NCBI RefSeq assembly: GCF_010384365.1
Contig: NZ_CP048397.1
Location: 4,030,001 to 4,094,000, forward strand
Origin: Streptomyces sp. S4.7
GTDB lineage: Bacteria; Actinomycetota; Actinomycetes; Streptomycetales; Streptomycetaceae
Direction of reading: 5' to 3'
DNA: 64,000 nt
Positions within the stretch are counted from its first letter, which is position 1, and each line of letters opens with the position of its first letter. The notes below the pieces were generated by a model, which ran no database searches, was not told where the DNA came from, and saw only the letters and a list, made by a program, of their open reading frames with translations. Made by a program: the position numbers and the translations under genes. Shown here one piece after another: positions 43,250-52,506 of this stretch.

Positions 43250-43369
43250 AGGGACGCTCCGTGCCCATCGACTGTCCGGTACGCACAATCAACTTCCCGG
43301 GCCCCGCCGACCTCACTTGCCGACCGTCCGTATTCACCCGTTAGGAGCCGACCCCGTGGCAGCGGTGCG

Positions 43370-43579
43370 TCAGCTCTGGGCGGTGTCGTCGCCGGACTGT
43401 TCCGCGCCCTCGCCCGCCTTCTCGCGCATCTTGCGCACCAGTTCCGCCTTCCGTTCGGCGGCGCCCTTGCGGTCGAGGTTGCGGTGCGGGCCATTGTTCT
43501 GCCGTTCGGCGCGGGACAGCCTCTTGCGCTGGCCGCCGCCCATGCCCACGGGGTTGTTGATGTTCTTGCTCACGGTCAT
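43370..43579 (-). CDS. DUF6243-like small basic protein
   Basis: 69 aa: MTVSKNINNPVGMGGGQRKRLSRAERQNNGPHRNLDRKGAAERKAELVRKMREK. Very basic with an N-terminal Gly-rich turn; the pattern is one I recall as DUF6243, conserved in Streptomyces. GGGAGAA precedes the ATG. Nucleic-acid binding is possible but unproven. Confidence 0.75.
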   Translation of the reverse strand: MTVSKNINNPVGMGGGQRKRLSRAERQNNGPHRNLDRKGAAERKAELVRKMREKAGEGAEQSGDDTAQS

Positions 43580-43873
43580 GGGTTCTCCCGGAGTGATGTG
43601 AAGGGATCTACGGATCTACTGGTGGGGGACGGGCGTGGCGACATCGAGGGACGTCAGCAGGGGCTCATCACGCTCTCACTCGTAAATCGGCGTCTGGCAG
43701 AACATGACAAAGACGTTACCCGGTTCCGCCGGTCCCGCACGCCAGGCCTTTCGCCGCCCCGGCATCGGCCGGGCTGTCGGTGAGCCCGGGTCCGCCCTTT
43801 CATTCCGGGGATCTTCGTCCTGCCCCTTAGGCTGATGCCGTTGGCCAGTGCATCAAAGTGGGGGAGCGGGCCG

Positions 43874-44407
43874 ATGAACTCGGTGAACCTGAAGAATCCG
43901 GACGCGGAAGCGAAGGGCCGCACGGGGGACATCCGTTTCGGCTGTCCGTCGATCGGTTGCCAACTGGAGAGCGACACGAGCGTGTTCCTCCAGCTGTACG
44001 GCAAGCCGGACGGCACCCTCGACGAGTGCCGTCGGCTGCTCAAGCACGGAAAGAACCACCCCCTCCCGCTCGCCGGGGCGGCGAACGGCAGCGAGATCTG
44101 CATCAAGGGCCCCTCGGGGGACATCGCTCTGTTCGTGATCTCGACGAAGTCGACCGCGATGCCGGACATCGCCTTTCTCCAGGGCGCCCTGACGATCTGG
44201 CGAGGAGCGGCCCAGTTCCCGTCCGCTGTCACGTACACGGCTCGGCCACTCCTTCGCGGGACGCCGGGCGAACCCGCGCCCCGTACGAGGCATCCCCCCG
44301 GCGCAGGTCGCTTCAGGGCTTTCTGGCAACCGCCCCGTACATGGCGATGTCGCGGCCGTCGATGCCGGCCTGTTCAGGGCCGGGGTGCCAGGTGTGCACC
44401 TGGGTGA
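43874..44407 (+). CDS. Hypothetical protein, likely 3' part of a larger ancestral gene
   Basis: 177 aa. GGGGGAGC precedes the ATG. Residues about 10-105 look like a folded domain (RTGDIRFGCPSIGCQLESDTSVFLQLYGKPDGTLDECRRLLK, SEICIKGPSGDIALFVISTKSTAMPDIAFLQGALTIWRGA), the kind found at the extracellular end of Streptomyces secreted or kinase proteins. It has no signal peptide, and the last 60 residues are Arg/Pro-rich read-through overlapping the methyltransferase gene antisense. Probably a remnant. Confidence 0.45.
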   Translation: MNSVNLKNPDAEAKGRTGDIRFGCPSIGCQLESDTSVFLQLYGKPDGTLDECRRLLKHGKNHPLPLAGAANGSEICIKGPSGDIALFVISTKSTAMPDIAFLQGALTIWRGAAQFPSAVTYTARPLLRGTPGEPAPRTRHPPGAGRFRAFWQPPRTWRCRGRRCRPVQGRGARCAPG

Positions 44408-45122
44408 CTCCTGGTTCCTCCAGTTCCAGTCCCTCGAAGAACGATGTGGCGGTGGGGAGATCGCGTAGCGCCATGGGCATGTTCTGCTGCCTGTACTCCT
44501 CCGCCACCCGGTTGACCTCCTCGGGTGCGAAGTCGGCGGTGCCGATGGTCATCGCCAGATAACTGCCGGACGGCAGCGGTTCCAGCAGCCGCTTGATCAG
44601 GCGCCGGTCGTCCGGAGGCAGGATGAAGTGCAGGATGCCGATCACCATCAGGCCGACGGGCCGGTTCAGATCGATGAGGTCGCGGAACTCGGGGCTGTCC
44701 AGAATGGTGTCGGGGTGGTGCATGTCGGCGTCCACGTACGCGGTGGCCCCTTCGGCCGAGCTCTGCAGCAGGGCGCGGGCGTGGGCGAGGACGACGGGAT
44801 CGTTGTCGACGTAGACCACATGTGATTCCGGCGCCACCTCCTGCACGACCTCATGCAGGTTGGGCGAGGTCGGCAGACCGGTCCCGACGTCGAGGAACTG
44901 CCGAATGCCTCGCTCCTCGGCGAGGAAGCGGCCGGCGCGGTGCATGAATCGGCGGTTTTCCATCATGTGGACGGGCAGGGCGGGCCAGTGCCGGCACATG
45001 GCGTCGCCCGCTTCGATGTCGACGGGGTAGTGATCCCTGCCGCCCAGGATGTAGTCGTACACCCGCGCGGAGTGGGCGCGCGAGGTGGCGAGCCCGCTCT
45101 GTCGATCGTGCGGAGCGTTCAT
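44313..45122 (-). CDS. DUF574-type SAM-dependent methyltransferase
   Basis: 269 aa. SRAHSARVYDYILGGRDHYPVDIEAG, NRRFMHRAGRFLAEERGIRQFLDVGTGLPTSPNLHEVVQ, VVYVDNDPVVLAHARALL and VGLMVIGILHFILPPDD match the Methyltransf_19 (DUF574) family that is greatly expanded in Streptomyces. Such genes usually neighbour SpoIIE-type or DUF397 regulators; a SpoIIE phosphatase lies next to it here. Confidence 0.93.
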   Translation of the reverse strand: MNAPHDRQSGLATSRAHSARVYDYILGGRDHYPVDIEAGDAMCRHWPALPVHMMENRRFMHRAGRFLAEERGIRQFLDVGTGLPTSPNLHEVVQEVAPESHVVYVDNDPVVLAHARALLQSSAEGATAYVDADMHHPDTILDSPEFRDLIDLNRPVGLMVIGILHFILPPDDRRLIKRLLEPLPSGSYLAMTIGTADFAPEEVNRVAEEYRQQNMPMALRDLPTATSFFEGLELEEPGVTQVHTWHPGPEQAGIDGRDIAMYGAVARKP

Positions 45123-45328
45123 GTGGCGCCTCTTTCGGTCAAGGACGGCTCACTAACGGTATGAACGTGATGTTCCGGTCGCAAGCGAAACAGCGGCAAC
45201 GGCGCGAAGGGCGGGAACGGCGCGATGAAGAAGCGTTCGGCAAGCCGGCCGCGAGCCGGCGAAGCGGACCTGCCGCTCCGCGTATCCCCGGAACCGCGGG
45301 TAAGGCCCTCCGTACGGCCGACGGGGCA

Positions 45329-46981
45329 TCACCGCTCCCTCCGGGCTTGCAGGGCGATGACGGCGATGTCGTCCCAGCGGTTCTGGACGGGCGGCAGGAG
45401 CCCTCGGATCAGCGTCAGCTGCGATGCCCCCTTCCGGACCAGTGCGTCGGTCTGCTCACGCAGGCGCCGCAGACCGTCACCGATGTCCGTGCGCGGCACC
45501 TCCACGAGTCCGTCGGTGTAGAGCACCAAGGTGTCGCCCTCCCGGATGACCGCGTGGAGGTCGGTACGGGGGAGGGCCTCGCCGACGCACAGGGGCGGGT
45601 CCGGGGCCGCGAGGTCGTGCAGGTAACGCGACGGCGCGTCGGCCGGGATCAGCAGGGGTGGCGGGTGGCCGGCGTTGGACAGAGCGATGTGCCAGGCGTT
45701 CTCCGCCTGCCGGTGCAGGACCGCGTGCACCGCCGTGACCATCGACGGGCTGTCGAGCGCCTGCACGATGCGGTCGAGCCGGCTCAGGGTGGCCGCCGGG
45801 CTGGCGGCCGGGCCGCTGTCGTAGGCGAGTCCCCTCAGCATGCTGTTGACACGCCCCATCGCGGTGGCCGCGTCCACGTCGTGACCTGCGATGTCGCCGA
45901 TGGACAGGGCGAGTGAGTCGGCCGAGAGCCGGACGGCGTCGTACCAGTCCCCGCCGACCTCGGCGGCCGAGTCGGCCGGATGGTAGAGCGCCGTGATGAC
46001 GAGACCTTCGACGGTCGGCGGCGCCGCCAGGAAGGACTGCTGCAGCACGAGGGCCGTGTCGCGGATGCTCTGCAGTTCCATCGTCCGGCGCAGGGGCCCG
46101 CTCATCTGCTGGAAGACGTCCTGCAACAGGTACAGGTCGGCCTCGTCCGAGGGCGGGTTGCCCCGGCAGGTCGCTGTGGTCGCCAGCGCGACGGTCCGGT
46201 TGTCCACCACGACGGGCAGCAGGGCCACGCTCGTCGCGTCGGCCTCCCTCAGCCACCGGACGGAGATCTTGGAAAGACTGTCTTCGGGCGGCCCTCCGGG
46301 CGGGAAGGTCAACAGCTCCGCCTTCTGGCTCTCGATGGCCGCTTGCGCGGCCCGCCCCAGCAGGAAGTCCGCGTCCAACGGGTGGATGGGAGGCAGTCCG
46401 GGGGCCAGCCCCACCCGCTCCGCCAACGCCGCGGCCGGTACGCCCTCGGAAGTGCGGAAAGCGGCTTGGGCCTCGCCCCGCACGTGGAAGACGGCGACGG
46501 CGTCGGCAAGTTCAGGCACGACCGCTGCCGCAGTGGTCAGAAAGGCCTCGGACAGATTGTGCGCGGCCGGTACCGGTGCCATACGGGCCAGCAGCTTCTC
46601 CCGCATACGGGTACGCCAGTGGTCCTCGGCATCGGTGGCGGTACCGACCCACTCCAGTTTCCCGCTCCGGTCCGGGACAGGTGCAGCGATGATCTTGATG
46701 TGGCGGAAACGGTCGGGGGCGTTCTCAAGCCGTACTCGTACGATCGTGTCGAGGGAGGACCGCTGCTGATTGGCCTTGCGCCACGCCCTCTGGAACCAGT
46801 CCCGGTCCTTCGGATGCACCGCGTCCATCCATGAGCTCTCACCGTCGGGGTGCCACAGCCTCTCCGGCATCCCGCTGTCCATCAGCAGAGTGACGACCCC
46901 GTCGGCCGACATCACCCAGACGGACTGCGGTACGGCGCCCAGGAGCGCTTCGTACCGTCTGAGGAGAGATCCTTCATTCAC
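45329..46981 (-). CDS. PAS-GAF-SpoIIE serine phosphatase
   Basis: 550 aa. PAS (about 8-125: YEALLGAVPQSVWVMSADGVVTLL ... DAEDHWRTRM), GAF (about 140-310: AFLTTAAAVVPELADAVAVFHV ... LLPVVVDNRTVALATTATC) and PP2C (about 330-550: ALYHPADSAAEVGGDWYDAVRL, LSIGDIAGHDVDAATAMGRV, LSNAGHPPPLLIP, LVLYTDGLVEVPRTDIGDGL, WDDIAVIAL). Metal-binding acidic residues are present. It would act on an anti-anti-sigma protein in response to light, redox or another signal; no partner is adjacent. Confidence 0.94.
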   Translation of the reverse strand: MNEGSLLRRYEALLGAVPQSVWVMSADGVVTLLMDSGMPERLWHPDGESSWMDAVHPKDRDWFQRAWRKANQQRSSLDTIVRVRLENAPDRFRHIKIIAAPVPDRSGKLEWVGTATDAEDHWRTRMREKLLARMAPVPAAHNLSEAFLTTAAAVVPELADAVAVFHVRGEAQAAFRTSEGVPAAALAERVGLAPGLPPIHPLDADFLLGRAAQAAIESQKAELLTFPPGGPPEDSLSKISVRWLREADATSVALLPVVVDNRTVALATTATCRGNPPSDEADLYLLQDVFQQMSGPLRRTMELQSIRDTALVLQQSFLAAPPTVEGLVITALYHPADSAAEVGGDWYDAVRLSADSLALSIGDIAGHDVDAATAMGRVNSMLRGLAYDSGPAASPAATLSRLDRIVQALDSPSMVTAVHAVLHRQAENAWHIALSNAGHPPPLLIPADAPSRYLHDLAAPDPPLCVGEALPRTDLHAVIREGDTLVLYTDGLVEVPRTDIGDGLRRLREQTDALVRKGASQLTLIRGLLPPVQNRWDDIAVIALQARRER

Positions 46982-47360
46982 CCCGCCCCCTCCCCCGCTG
47001 CGGGGCCGACGACCGCACGGAGCCGCCGAGCTCGACGGCTTCTCCGGCGCGGACCCGCCGGGCAGGACCCGTCACCGGCGCGGCTGCCCCCGTCACCGCC
47101 TCCTTGAAGCCCTGTAGGCCCGGCTCCGCACCGAGCACCAGAGGATCGTCGCCTCTCATGCTTCGATCATCCCTCGCATACGGGACAACAGCACGCCCTG
47201 ACCCTTCGCTCACCTGTCCACGCCTTCGCGGCCGGCCACGGACGGACCACCGCCCTGGTGCCCCGGACCACCGCCCTGGTGCCCCGGACACGCCCGGGGC
47301 ACCGAGGCGACGGGGGGAGGTCCGAGGCCCATGAACCGGCCCCGGCTCCGGCCGGGCGGA
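46982..47360. other. Intergenic region with a 21-bp tandem duplication
   Basis: 379 bases without a convincing gene. GGACCACCGCCCTGGTGCCCC is present twice in tandem at about 47244-47286. Otherwise nothing recognised. Confidence 0.5.
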
Positions 47361-48194
47361 TCAGCGCAGTCCGGCGAAGAGGTCGTTCTCGGGTACGGCC
47401 GCCCCGGTGGCGTCTTTGACACGTACGAAGGTCTCCGTGCCCATCAACTCGCCGAACCTCTCCTTGCCCATCTTGAGGAAGAAGATGTTCTCGCCCTGAC
47501 TGGCGTGCGCGGCGAGCGCGTCGAACTTCTGGCCGCTGAAGGCGGTGGTGTCCACCCACGTGGTGATCTCGTCGTCGGGGAGGCCGATCTCGGCCATCGC
47601 GGCGGTCTCGGCAGGATCCGGCTCCGGCATGTCCTCCTGGAACTCGCGCATGGTCTCCCCGAACCGCTCCATCATCGAGCGGGGCATCGTCGTCCAGTAC
47701 ACCTTCGGTGTCAGCGCGGTCATCTCCAGCGCCGCCATCGTGATCCGGTGGGCCTGGATGTGGTCGGGGTGGCCGTAGAAGCCGTTCTCGTCGTAGGTGA
47801 CGACCACATCGGGCCTGTAGTGCCGCATGAGTTCCGCGAGTCTGGCGGCGCTGTCCTCCACGGGGGTCTGCCAGAAGGATCCGGGGGCGTGGTTGCTGGG
47901 CCAGCCCTCCATCCCGGAGTCGGCGTAGTCCAGCATCTCCAGATCGCTGATCTTCAGGACGTCACAGCTCGACTTGAGTTCCTGGCGGCGCATCGCGGCG
48001 ACGGCCGCCGGATCGTGACCGGGATCGCCCGGCTTGACGCCCCCCGGCCCGTCACCGCAGCCGCCGTCGGTACACGTCACGAGAACGGTGCGGATGCCTT
48101 CCGCCGCGTACCGCGCGAGGACCCCTCCGGTTCCGGAGGCCTCGTCGTCGGGGTGAGCGTGCACTGCCATGAGCGTCAAAGGCCGGTCATTCAT
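47361..48194 (-). CDS. PIG-L (LmbE/Mca-type) N-acetylglucosaminyl deacetylase family
   Basis: 277 aa from the ATG at 48194, with AGGAGG ten bases upstream. The zinc motif AVHAHPDDEAS is at residues 10-20, with the second zinc His in ENGFYGHPDHIQAHRI. TCTDGGCGDGPGGVKPGDPGH and VYWTTMPRSMMERFGETM are typical of the mycothiol conjugate amidase (Mca) and MshB group. It probably acts on mycothiol-type sugars, though other PIG-L substrates are possible. Confidence 0.9.
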   Translation of the reverse strand: MNDRPLTLMAVHAHPDDEASGTGGVLARYAAEGIRTVLVTCTDGGCGDGPGGVKPGDPGHDPAAVAAMRRQELKSSCDVLKISDLEMLDYADSGMEGWPSNHAPGSFWQTPVEDSAARLAELMRHYRPDVVVTYDENGFYGHPDHIQAHRITMAALEMTALTPKVYWTTMPRSMMERFGETMREFQEDMPEPDPAETAAMAEIGLPDDEITTWVDTTAFSGQKFDALAAHASQGENIFFLKMGKERFGELMGTETFVRVKDATGAAVPENDLFAGLR

Positions 48195-48570
48195 GAGAAA
48201 CAGTCCTCCTGCGGAATTACGTCTTGGTCCGAGTACGCGGCGTACGTACCGCGATGCCGAGGCCCGGATCATGGTGGGCCGACGACCATAGGGTCTCGGT
48301 GTCCCCCCGTCCGTACGGCGTTGGCCCCTCTGTCCATGCAACCGTGCCGGCCGGACCGGCTGTTCCCGACGCGGCGGCCCGGCCTTCCGGACATCGGCGT
48401 TTCGACGCCGATGAGGTGCCTGCGCGCTCGGCGTAGGCCAGGGGCCAAAATAGGGGGCTCGATGCGAACGGCGGGGGACGGGAACTCCATGACCCTCTCG
48501 GCGCCGGGCGCGTCGGGGCCTGGTCGGCGTCCGCCGTGCGAACGGGACTGTGGGGCCCGAAACTTGCTCG
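48195..48570. other. Intergenic, no gene seen
   Basis: 376 bases upstream of the PIG-L gene. Contains its promoter region; no other frame has coding character. Confidence 0.45.
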
Positions 48571-48670
48571 CCGAACGTCGCCGAACGTCGCCGAACGTCG
48601 CCGAACGTCGCCGAACGTCGCCGAACGTCGCCGGAGGTCGGCGAACGTCGGCGGAGGTCGGCGGAGGTCG
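48571..48670. repeat. Ten tandem 10-bp units
   Basis: CCGAACGTCG is repeated six times exactly (48571-48630), followed by four variants (CCGGAGGTCG, GCGAACGTCG, GCGGAGGTCG twice). The period is about one DNA turn. Reading frames through it give meaningless Arg-rich peptides. Confidence 0.95.
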
Positions 48671-48940
48671 GCGAGAACGTCGGCGTCGCGTGTGTTCGCG
48701 GCCGGCGGTGGTGTCGGACCTACCCGGCCGGTTCGGGTGAGGGGCGGAAGCGGCCGGGGGAGACGGTGCCCGCGTAACCCTGTTCCATCGAGAGTGCGCG
48801 GGCGGCGTGGGCGCGGACGTCTACCGCGCGGCCGGTGTGAAAAGACTGCACGAGGTCACCGACGACACCGGCAGCAGCGACCTGACCCGGCTCCGGGACA
48901 CGCTGACGGGGAACCCGACCAGGCCCCTCCACAGCAGATC

Positions 48941-49168
48941 ATGACGTGCGGTTCGGAGCGGCTGGCCCGGCTCTGCGAGGAGCTCGGCCGACGCTGGGCG
49001 GCGGACGTCCAGGTATCGCTGGAAGCCCACATGGCCTGCGGCCTCGGGTACTGCCACGGCTGCGCGACCGGGACCAGAAGCGGTCCCGAGGAGTCCCCGC
49101 TGATCTGCGCGGACGGACCGGTCTTCCGCCTCATGGACCCGGATGCGCACGTGGGCGCGGACCGGTGA
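48941..49168 (+). pseudogene. PyrK-like (dihydroorotate dehydrogenase electron-transfer subunit) C-terminal remnant
   Basis: About 75 codons: MTCGSERLARLCEELGRRWAADVQVSLEAHMACGLGYCHGCATGT ... PLICADGPVFRLMDP. MACGLGYCHGC is the [2Fe-2S] ligand cluster of PyrK and CADGPVF its end. The flavin and NAD domains are missing. Its stop overlaps the next remnant (GTGA at 49165-49168), preserving the usual pyrK-pyrC type of coupling. Confidence 0.7.
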
Positions 49169-50494
49169 ACGGCTCCCCGGGGACGATGATCCTGCGGGGC
49201 GTCCGGCCTCTTGGTGGCGCGCCCCGGGACGTGACCGTACGGGGCAGTCGGATCGCCGCCGTTACGGCCCCCGGGAACGGGGACGCACGAGTGCCGCGGA
49301 CGCGACGACAGCCGAATGCGACGGTCTGATCATGCTGCCGGCCTTGGTGGACCTCCAACCCACCTGCGTGAGCCCGGTGACACCGCCTCGGAGACCATCG
49401 CGAGCGGCACGAGGGCGGCAGCGCACGGCGGATACTCCGACGTGCTCGCCATGGCCAACTGCGTGCCGGTGACCGACACCCCGGAGCGGGTACGGCACAT
49501 CATCGAGCGGGCGGCACGAACCGCGTCCTGCCGGGTACACCCGGCGGGGGCCGTCACCAGCGGGCTCGCCGGCCGCGACCTCGCACCCCTGGACGGCATG
49601 GCCGCGGCCGGCGCCCTGATGTTCTCCGACGACGGGGTATGTGTCGACGACCCCGGGCTCCTGCTGCGGGCGCTGGAGGCGGCCCGCCGCACGGGAACCC
49701 TCGTCGCCCAGCACGCGCAGTGCCCGCGTCTCGTGGAGCGGGGCCAGGTCAACGCCGGCGCGGCGGCGCGGGCCACCGGTCTGCCGCCCTGGCCGGCGAC
49801 GGGCGAGGAGACGATCGTCGCCCGGGACGTGGTACTCGCCGGGGCCACCGGCGGACGCCTGCACATCTGTCACGTCTCCACGGCGGGCACCGTCGAAATC
49901 GTCAGATGGGCCAAGTCGCGAGGCTGGCCGATAACAGCCGAAGTGACCCCGCACCACCTGCTGCTGACCGATCTCATGACGCGCGACACCGACCCTCTGC
50001 ACAAGGTGACTCCGCCCCTGCGCGGCGCCGAGGACGTGGCGGCGCTGCGCGCGGCCCTGCGCGACGGAACCATCGACGCCGTCGCCACCGACCACGCCCC
50101 GCACACCGCGTCGAGCAAGGACAACCACTGGTGCGAGGCGCCCTTCGGCATGCTGGGCCTGGAGACCGCGCTCCCGGTGGTCGCGGAGGCGCTGGGCGCC
50201 GGGAGCGAACCCGACTGGGGCCTTCTGGCCACGGTGATGTCGACGCGCCCCGCCCGTATCGCGGGGCTCGCCGACGTGGCGGGCCGTCCGCTGCGCGCGG
50301 GGGAGCCCGCGACGTTCACCCTGGTGGACCCCCGGGCCGACTGGCGGGTGGACCGGACCGAGTCGGTCAGCGCGTCGGACAACACCCCGTTCCACGGCAT
50401 GACGTTCCGCCACCGCGTCGTCGCGACCATGGTCGAGGGTCGCGTCACCGCCGACATCGACGGCAGGCTGACCTCCCCCGCGCGGGTGCCGTAG
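49165..50494 (+). pseudogene. Dihydroorotase (PyrC-like) relic with N-terminal frameshifts
   Basis: The N-terminus (MILRGVRPLGGAPRDVTVRGSRIAAV from 49186) is in one frame, CDGLIMLPALVDL in a second and HLREPGDTASETIASGTRAAAHGGY onward in a third to 50494. The first zinc motif, normally HxH in VDLHTHLREPG, is broken at the second shift and its first His is lost. Downstream motifs persist (AQHAQCPRLVERGQVN, LHICHVSTAGTVEIVRWAKSRGW, TAEVTPHHLLLTD, DAVATDHAPHT). Probably a second copy, with the working pyrC elsewhere. Confidence 0.8.
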
Positions 50495-50586
50495 CCGTGT
50501 TCACCGACGGCCGGAAGGTCGTGGACGCCCCGAAGCCGCGCGCCGCGCGGGCTTCCTCCTCTCAGGCATCCTGGGAGATCAACTCG

Positions 50587-50832
50587 TCACGAACTCTCGG
50601 TGAAGCGGACGGACCAGGCGTAGCCGCTCAAGCCCTCGTGCGGCACCCGGCGGACCTCTCTGACCTGACAACCGTCGTGGGCATACTTACGGGCGAACCG
50701 GTCGAGGCGCTGTGCGTCGGTGAGTTCCTCCATGGAGAGCGGTGCTCCGACGACGAGGTCCTCGTGAAGGACCGAGTCCTGCGCGGCACCTTCCGAGCAG
50801 GTCAAGCAGTGATGCGCTTTGGGTAGGGCCAT
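50587..50832 (-). CDS. Small hypothetical protein
   Basis: 81 aa: MALPKAHHCLTCSEGAAQDSVLHEDLVVGAPLSMEELTDAQRLDRFARKYAHDGCQVREVRRV. An N-terminal HCLTC could bind a metal. No family recognised. The start has only a weak ribosome site and an earlier in-frame start is possible. It sits in the mobile-element border zone. Confidence 0.45.
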   Translation of the reverse strand: MALPKAHHCLTCSEGAAQDSVLHEDLVVGAPLSMEELTDAQRLDRFARKYAHDGCQVREVRRVPHEGLSGYAWSVRFTESS

Positions 50833-51194
50833 GGGACCAGTGTCCTCCGCAAAGGCCGCCACGCTGTACGCAGCCGCACCGCGTACCCCCTCGGGGCGAA
50901 CTGCGGGCGGTGGTTCAGGCCGTCGTAGGGACTTCGTACGTGTCGACGGTGCGAGAGGTCCGAAGAGGTCTGGACAACGAGCAAGGCCCAAGTCGCTGAC
51001 TTGGGCCTTCGTCGTGGGCCACGTGCCCCTGACAGTGATCGCAGGTCGATTCGGAGCGAGAGGTCAGCTCCGTCGGAATATATCGTTTCACTTCTACCTC
51101 GGTCGTTTCTTTCGTCCAATCCGTTGACCCGCTTTCTGAACAGCGCCTAGCCTCCGAGCACCCGAATGAAACCTTTCATCCACTGGGGCTGCCC
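50833..51194. other. Intergenic stretch holding a hairpin shared with the tRNA-Gly terminator
   Basis: 362 bases without a gene. AAGGCCCAAGTC-gct-GACTTGGGCCTT (50983-51009) is nearly identical to the hairpin beside tRNA-Gly at 53154-53186, and the similarity continues leftwards through GGTCTGGACAAC (GGTCTAGACAAC at the other site). Confidence 0.7.
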
Positions 51195-52035
51195 ATGTCC
51201 AGACACCCGACGCGCAGAACTGCCCTGCAGCTGGGGGCCGCCGCGTCCGCCGCTGTCGTGTTCACCGGACCCCGGGCGTCCGCCGCCGCGCAGGGCAGAG
51301 GCAAGGGCGCGCCCCCTGCGCCCACCGGCCTGCTGACCGACCTGCTGCCGCAGGCTCTGGGTACCACCGCCGGACAACGGCCCCGGTTCAGCTGGCAGGT
51401 CCCCGACCTCGGCCCCCGTACCCGCCAGCGCGCCTACCAGCTGGAGGTCGCCACCACCCCGGCCGGGTTCAAGAACCACCGACTGGTCTGGAGCAGCGGG
51501 CCGGTCCGAGGGCTCAATCACGCGGTGCTGTGGGTGCGCGACGCGGACGCCAGCACCCGTTTCTACACGGAAACCCTCGGACTCCGGGTGGTCGTCGAAT
51601 CCGGAGAGGCCCCTCGGAAGGCGATTTTTTCTCCGGGCACCGGAATCCGACAATGACCACGATCTCGGCCTGTTCGGCATCGGCGCACAGGCCGAAGAGA
51701 CGAGGGCCGGTCGGGGCGAGACCGGCCTTTACCATATTGCCTGGGAGGTCCCGACACTTGGCGACCTGCGCATCGTCGCCGAGCGGTTGTCCAAACGCGG
51801 AGCCCTGGTCGGCGCCACCGATCACGGCACCACCAAGGGCGTCTACGCCAAAGACCCGGACGGCCTGGAGTTCGAGGTCTGCTGGGTGCTACCCGCGCAC
51901 CTCGTCGACGACGAGGCCCGCGCTCGGCGCGGCGAACTAGACATCGATGCCGAGATCGTCCGCTACGGCGCCACCACACAAGGCGCCTGTGCCCGTGCTG
52001 CCCCCCGCACGCCCATCCCACCCGGGTTCGCCTGA
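51195..52035 (+). pseudogene. Chimera of alpha-L-rhamnosidase N-terminus and VOC protein, with frameshift
   Basis: MSRHPTRRTALQLGAAASAAVVF is a Tat signal; GLLTDLLPQALGTTAGQRPRFSWQVPDL and RQRAYQLEVATTPAGF are the start of a family 78 alpha-L-rhamnosidase. At about residue 108 it switches to GLNHAVLWVRDADASTRFYTETLGLRVVVESGE, a VOC domain. A shift near 51630 ends this frame; the VOC protein continues in another frame (GLYHIAWEVPTLGDLRIVAERLSKRGALVGATDHGTTKGVYAKDPDGLEFEVCW) to 52035. Both a deletion fusion and a later indel are needed. Confidence 0.75.
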
Positions 52036-52506
52036 CGGGCTGCCCCGGAGTCCTGCTCCACCGGAGCCGGGACGGAGGAGAAGGGGGGTGGGCGCCCCGG
52101 ACAGCCGCAGGGTCGGGGGCTGTCCGGCTGTCCACCCGCGGGTATGTCCGTTCGTCTGCTCGGTGTCTGCCCGCAGCCGCTGATCACCACTCCGCCGGAA
52201 TCGCCCGTCGCATCGGCAGCCCTGCTGACTGCGGGCCGACGCCCTCCTTGACTCCCCCGATCTCGAAGGCGTCCTCCCCTCCCGACACTTCGACGCCGCC
52301 TGGGCCGGCCACCCGAGCAGGGCGCCTTGGCGTAAAATCTTCGACCGCCACAGCAGCGGCGATCGGCTGCGGCCGAGGCCAGGTGAGCCGAAGCCCGAGT
52401 GCGACGCGGACACCACGACGCTGACGGGCCGATGTCAGGTGAAGGTGGCCGAGCTGCAGGCGAACCTGCTGCGGCTTGACGCCGCGGGCTGTCGCACGTT
52501 GATCAG
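52036..52506. other. Remnant region with an unassigned open frame
   Basis: A plus-strand frame from about 52250 to 52603 reads LEGVLPSRHFDAAWAG ... VAELQANLLRLDAAGCRTLI without a clear start. It may be the 3' end of a gene from a lost element. No family recognised. Confidence 0.35.

Noticed and set aside
48571-48670. CRISPR array
   Set aside because: Units are contiguous with no spacers and no cas genes are in the window.
47331-48740. 469-codon plus-strand frame
   Set aside because: Antisense to the PIG-L gene and running into the tandem repeat; its C-terminal RRRTSPNVAE repeats are an artefact of the 10-bp units.
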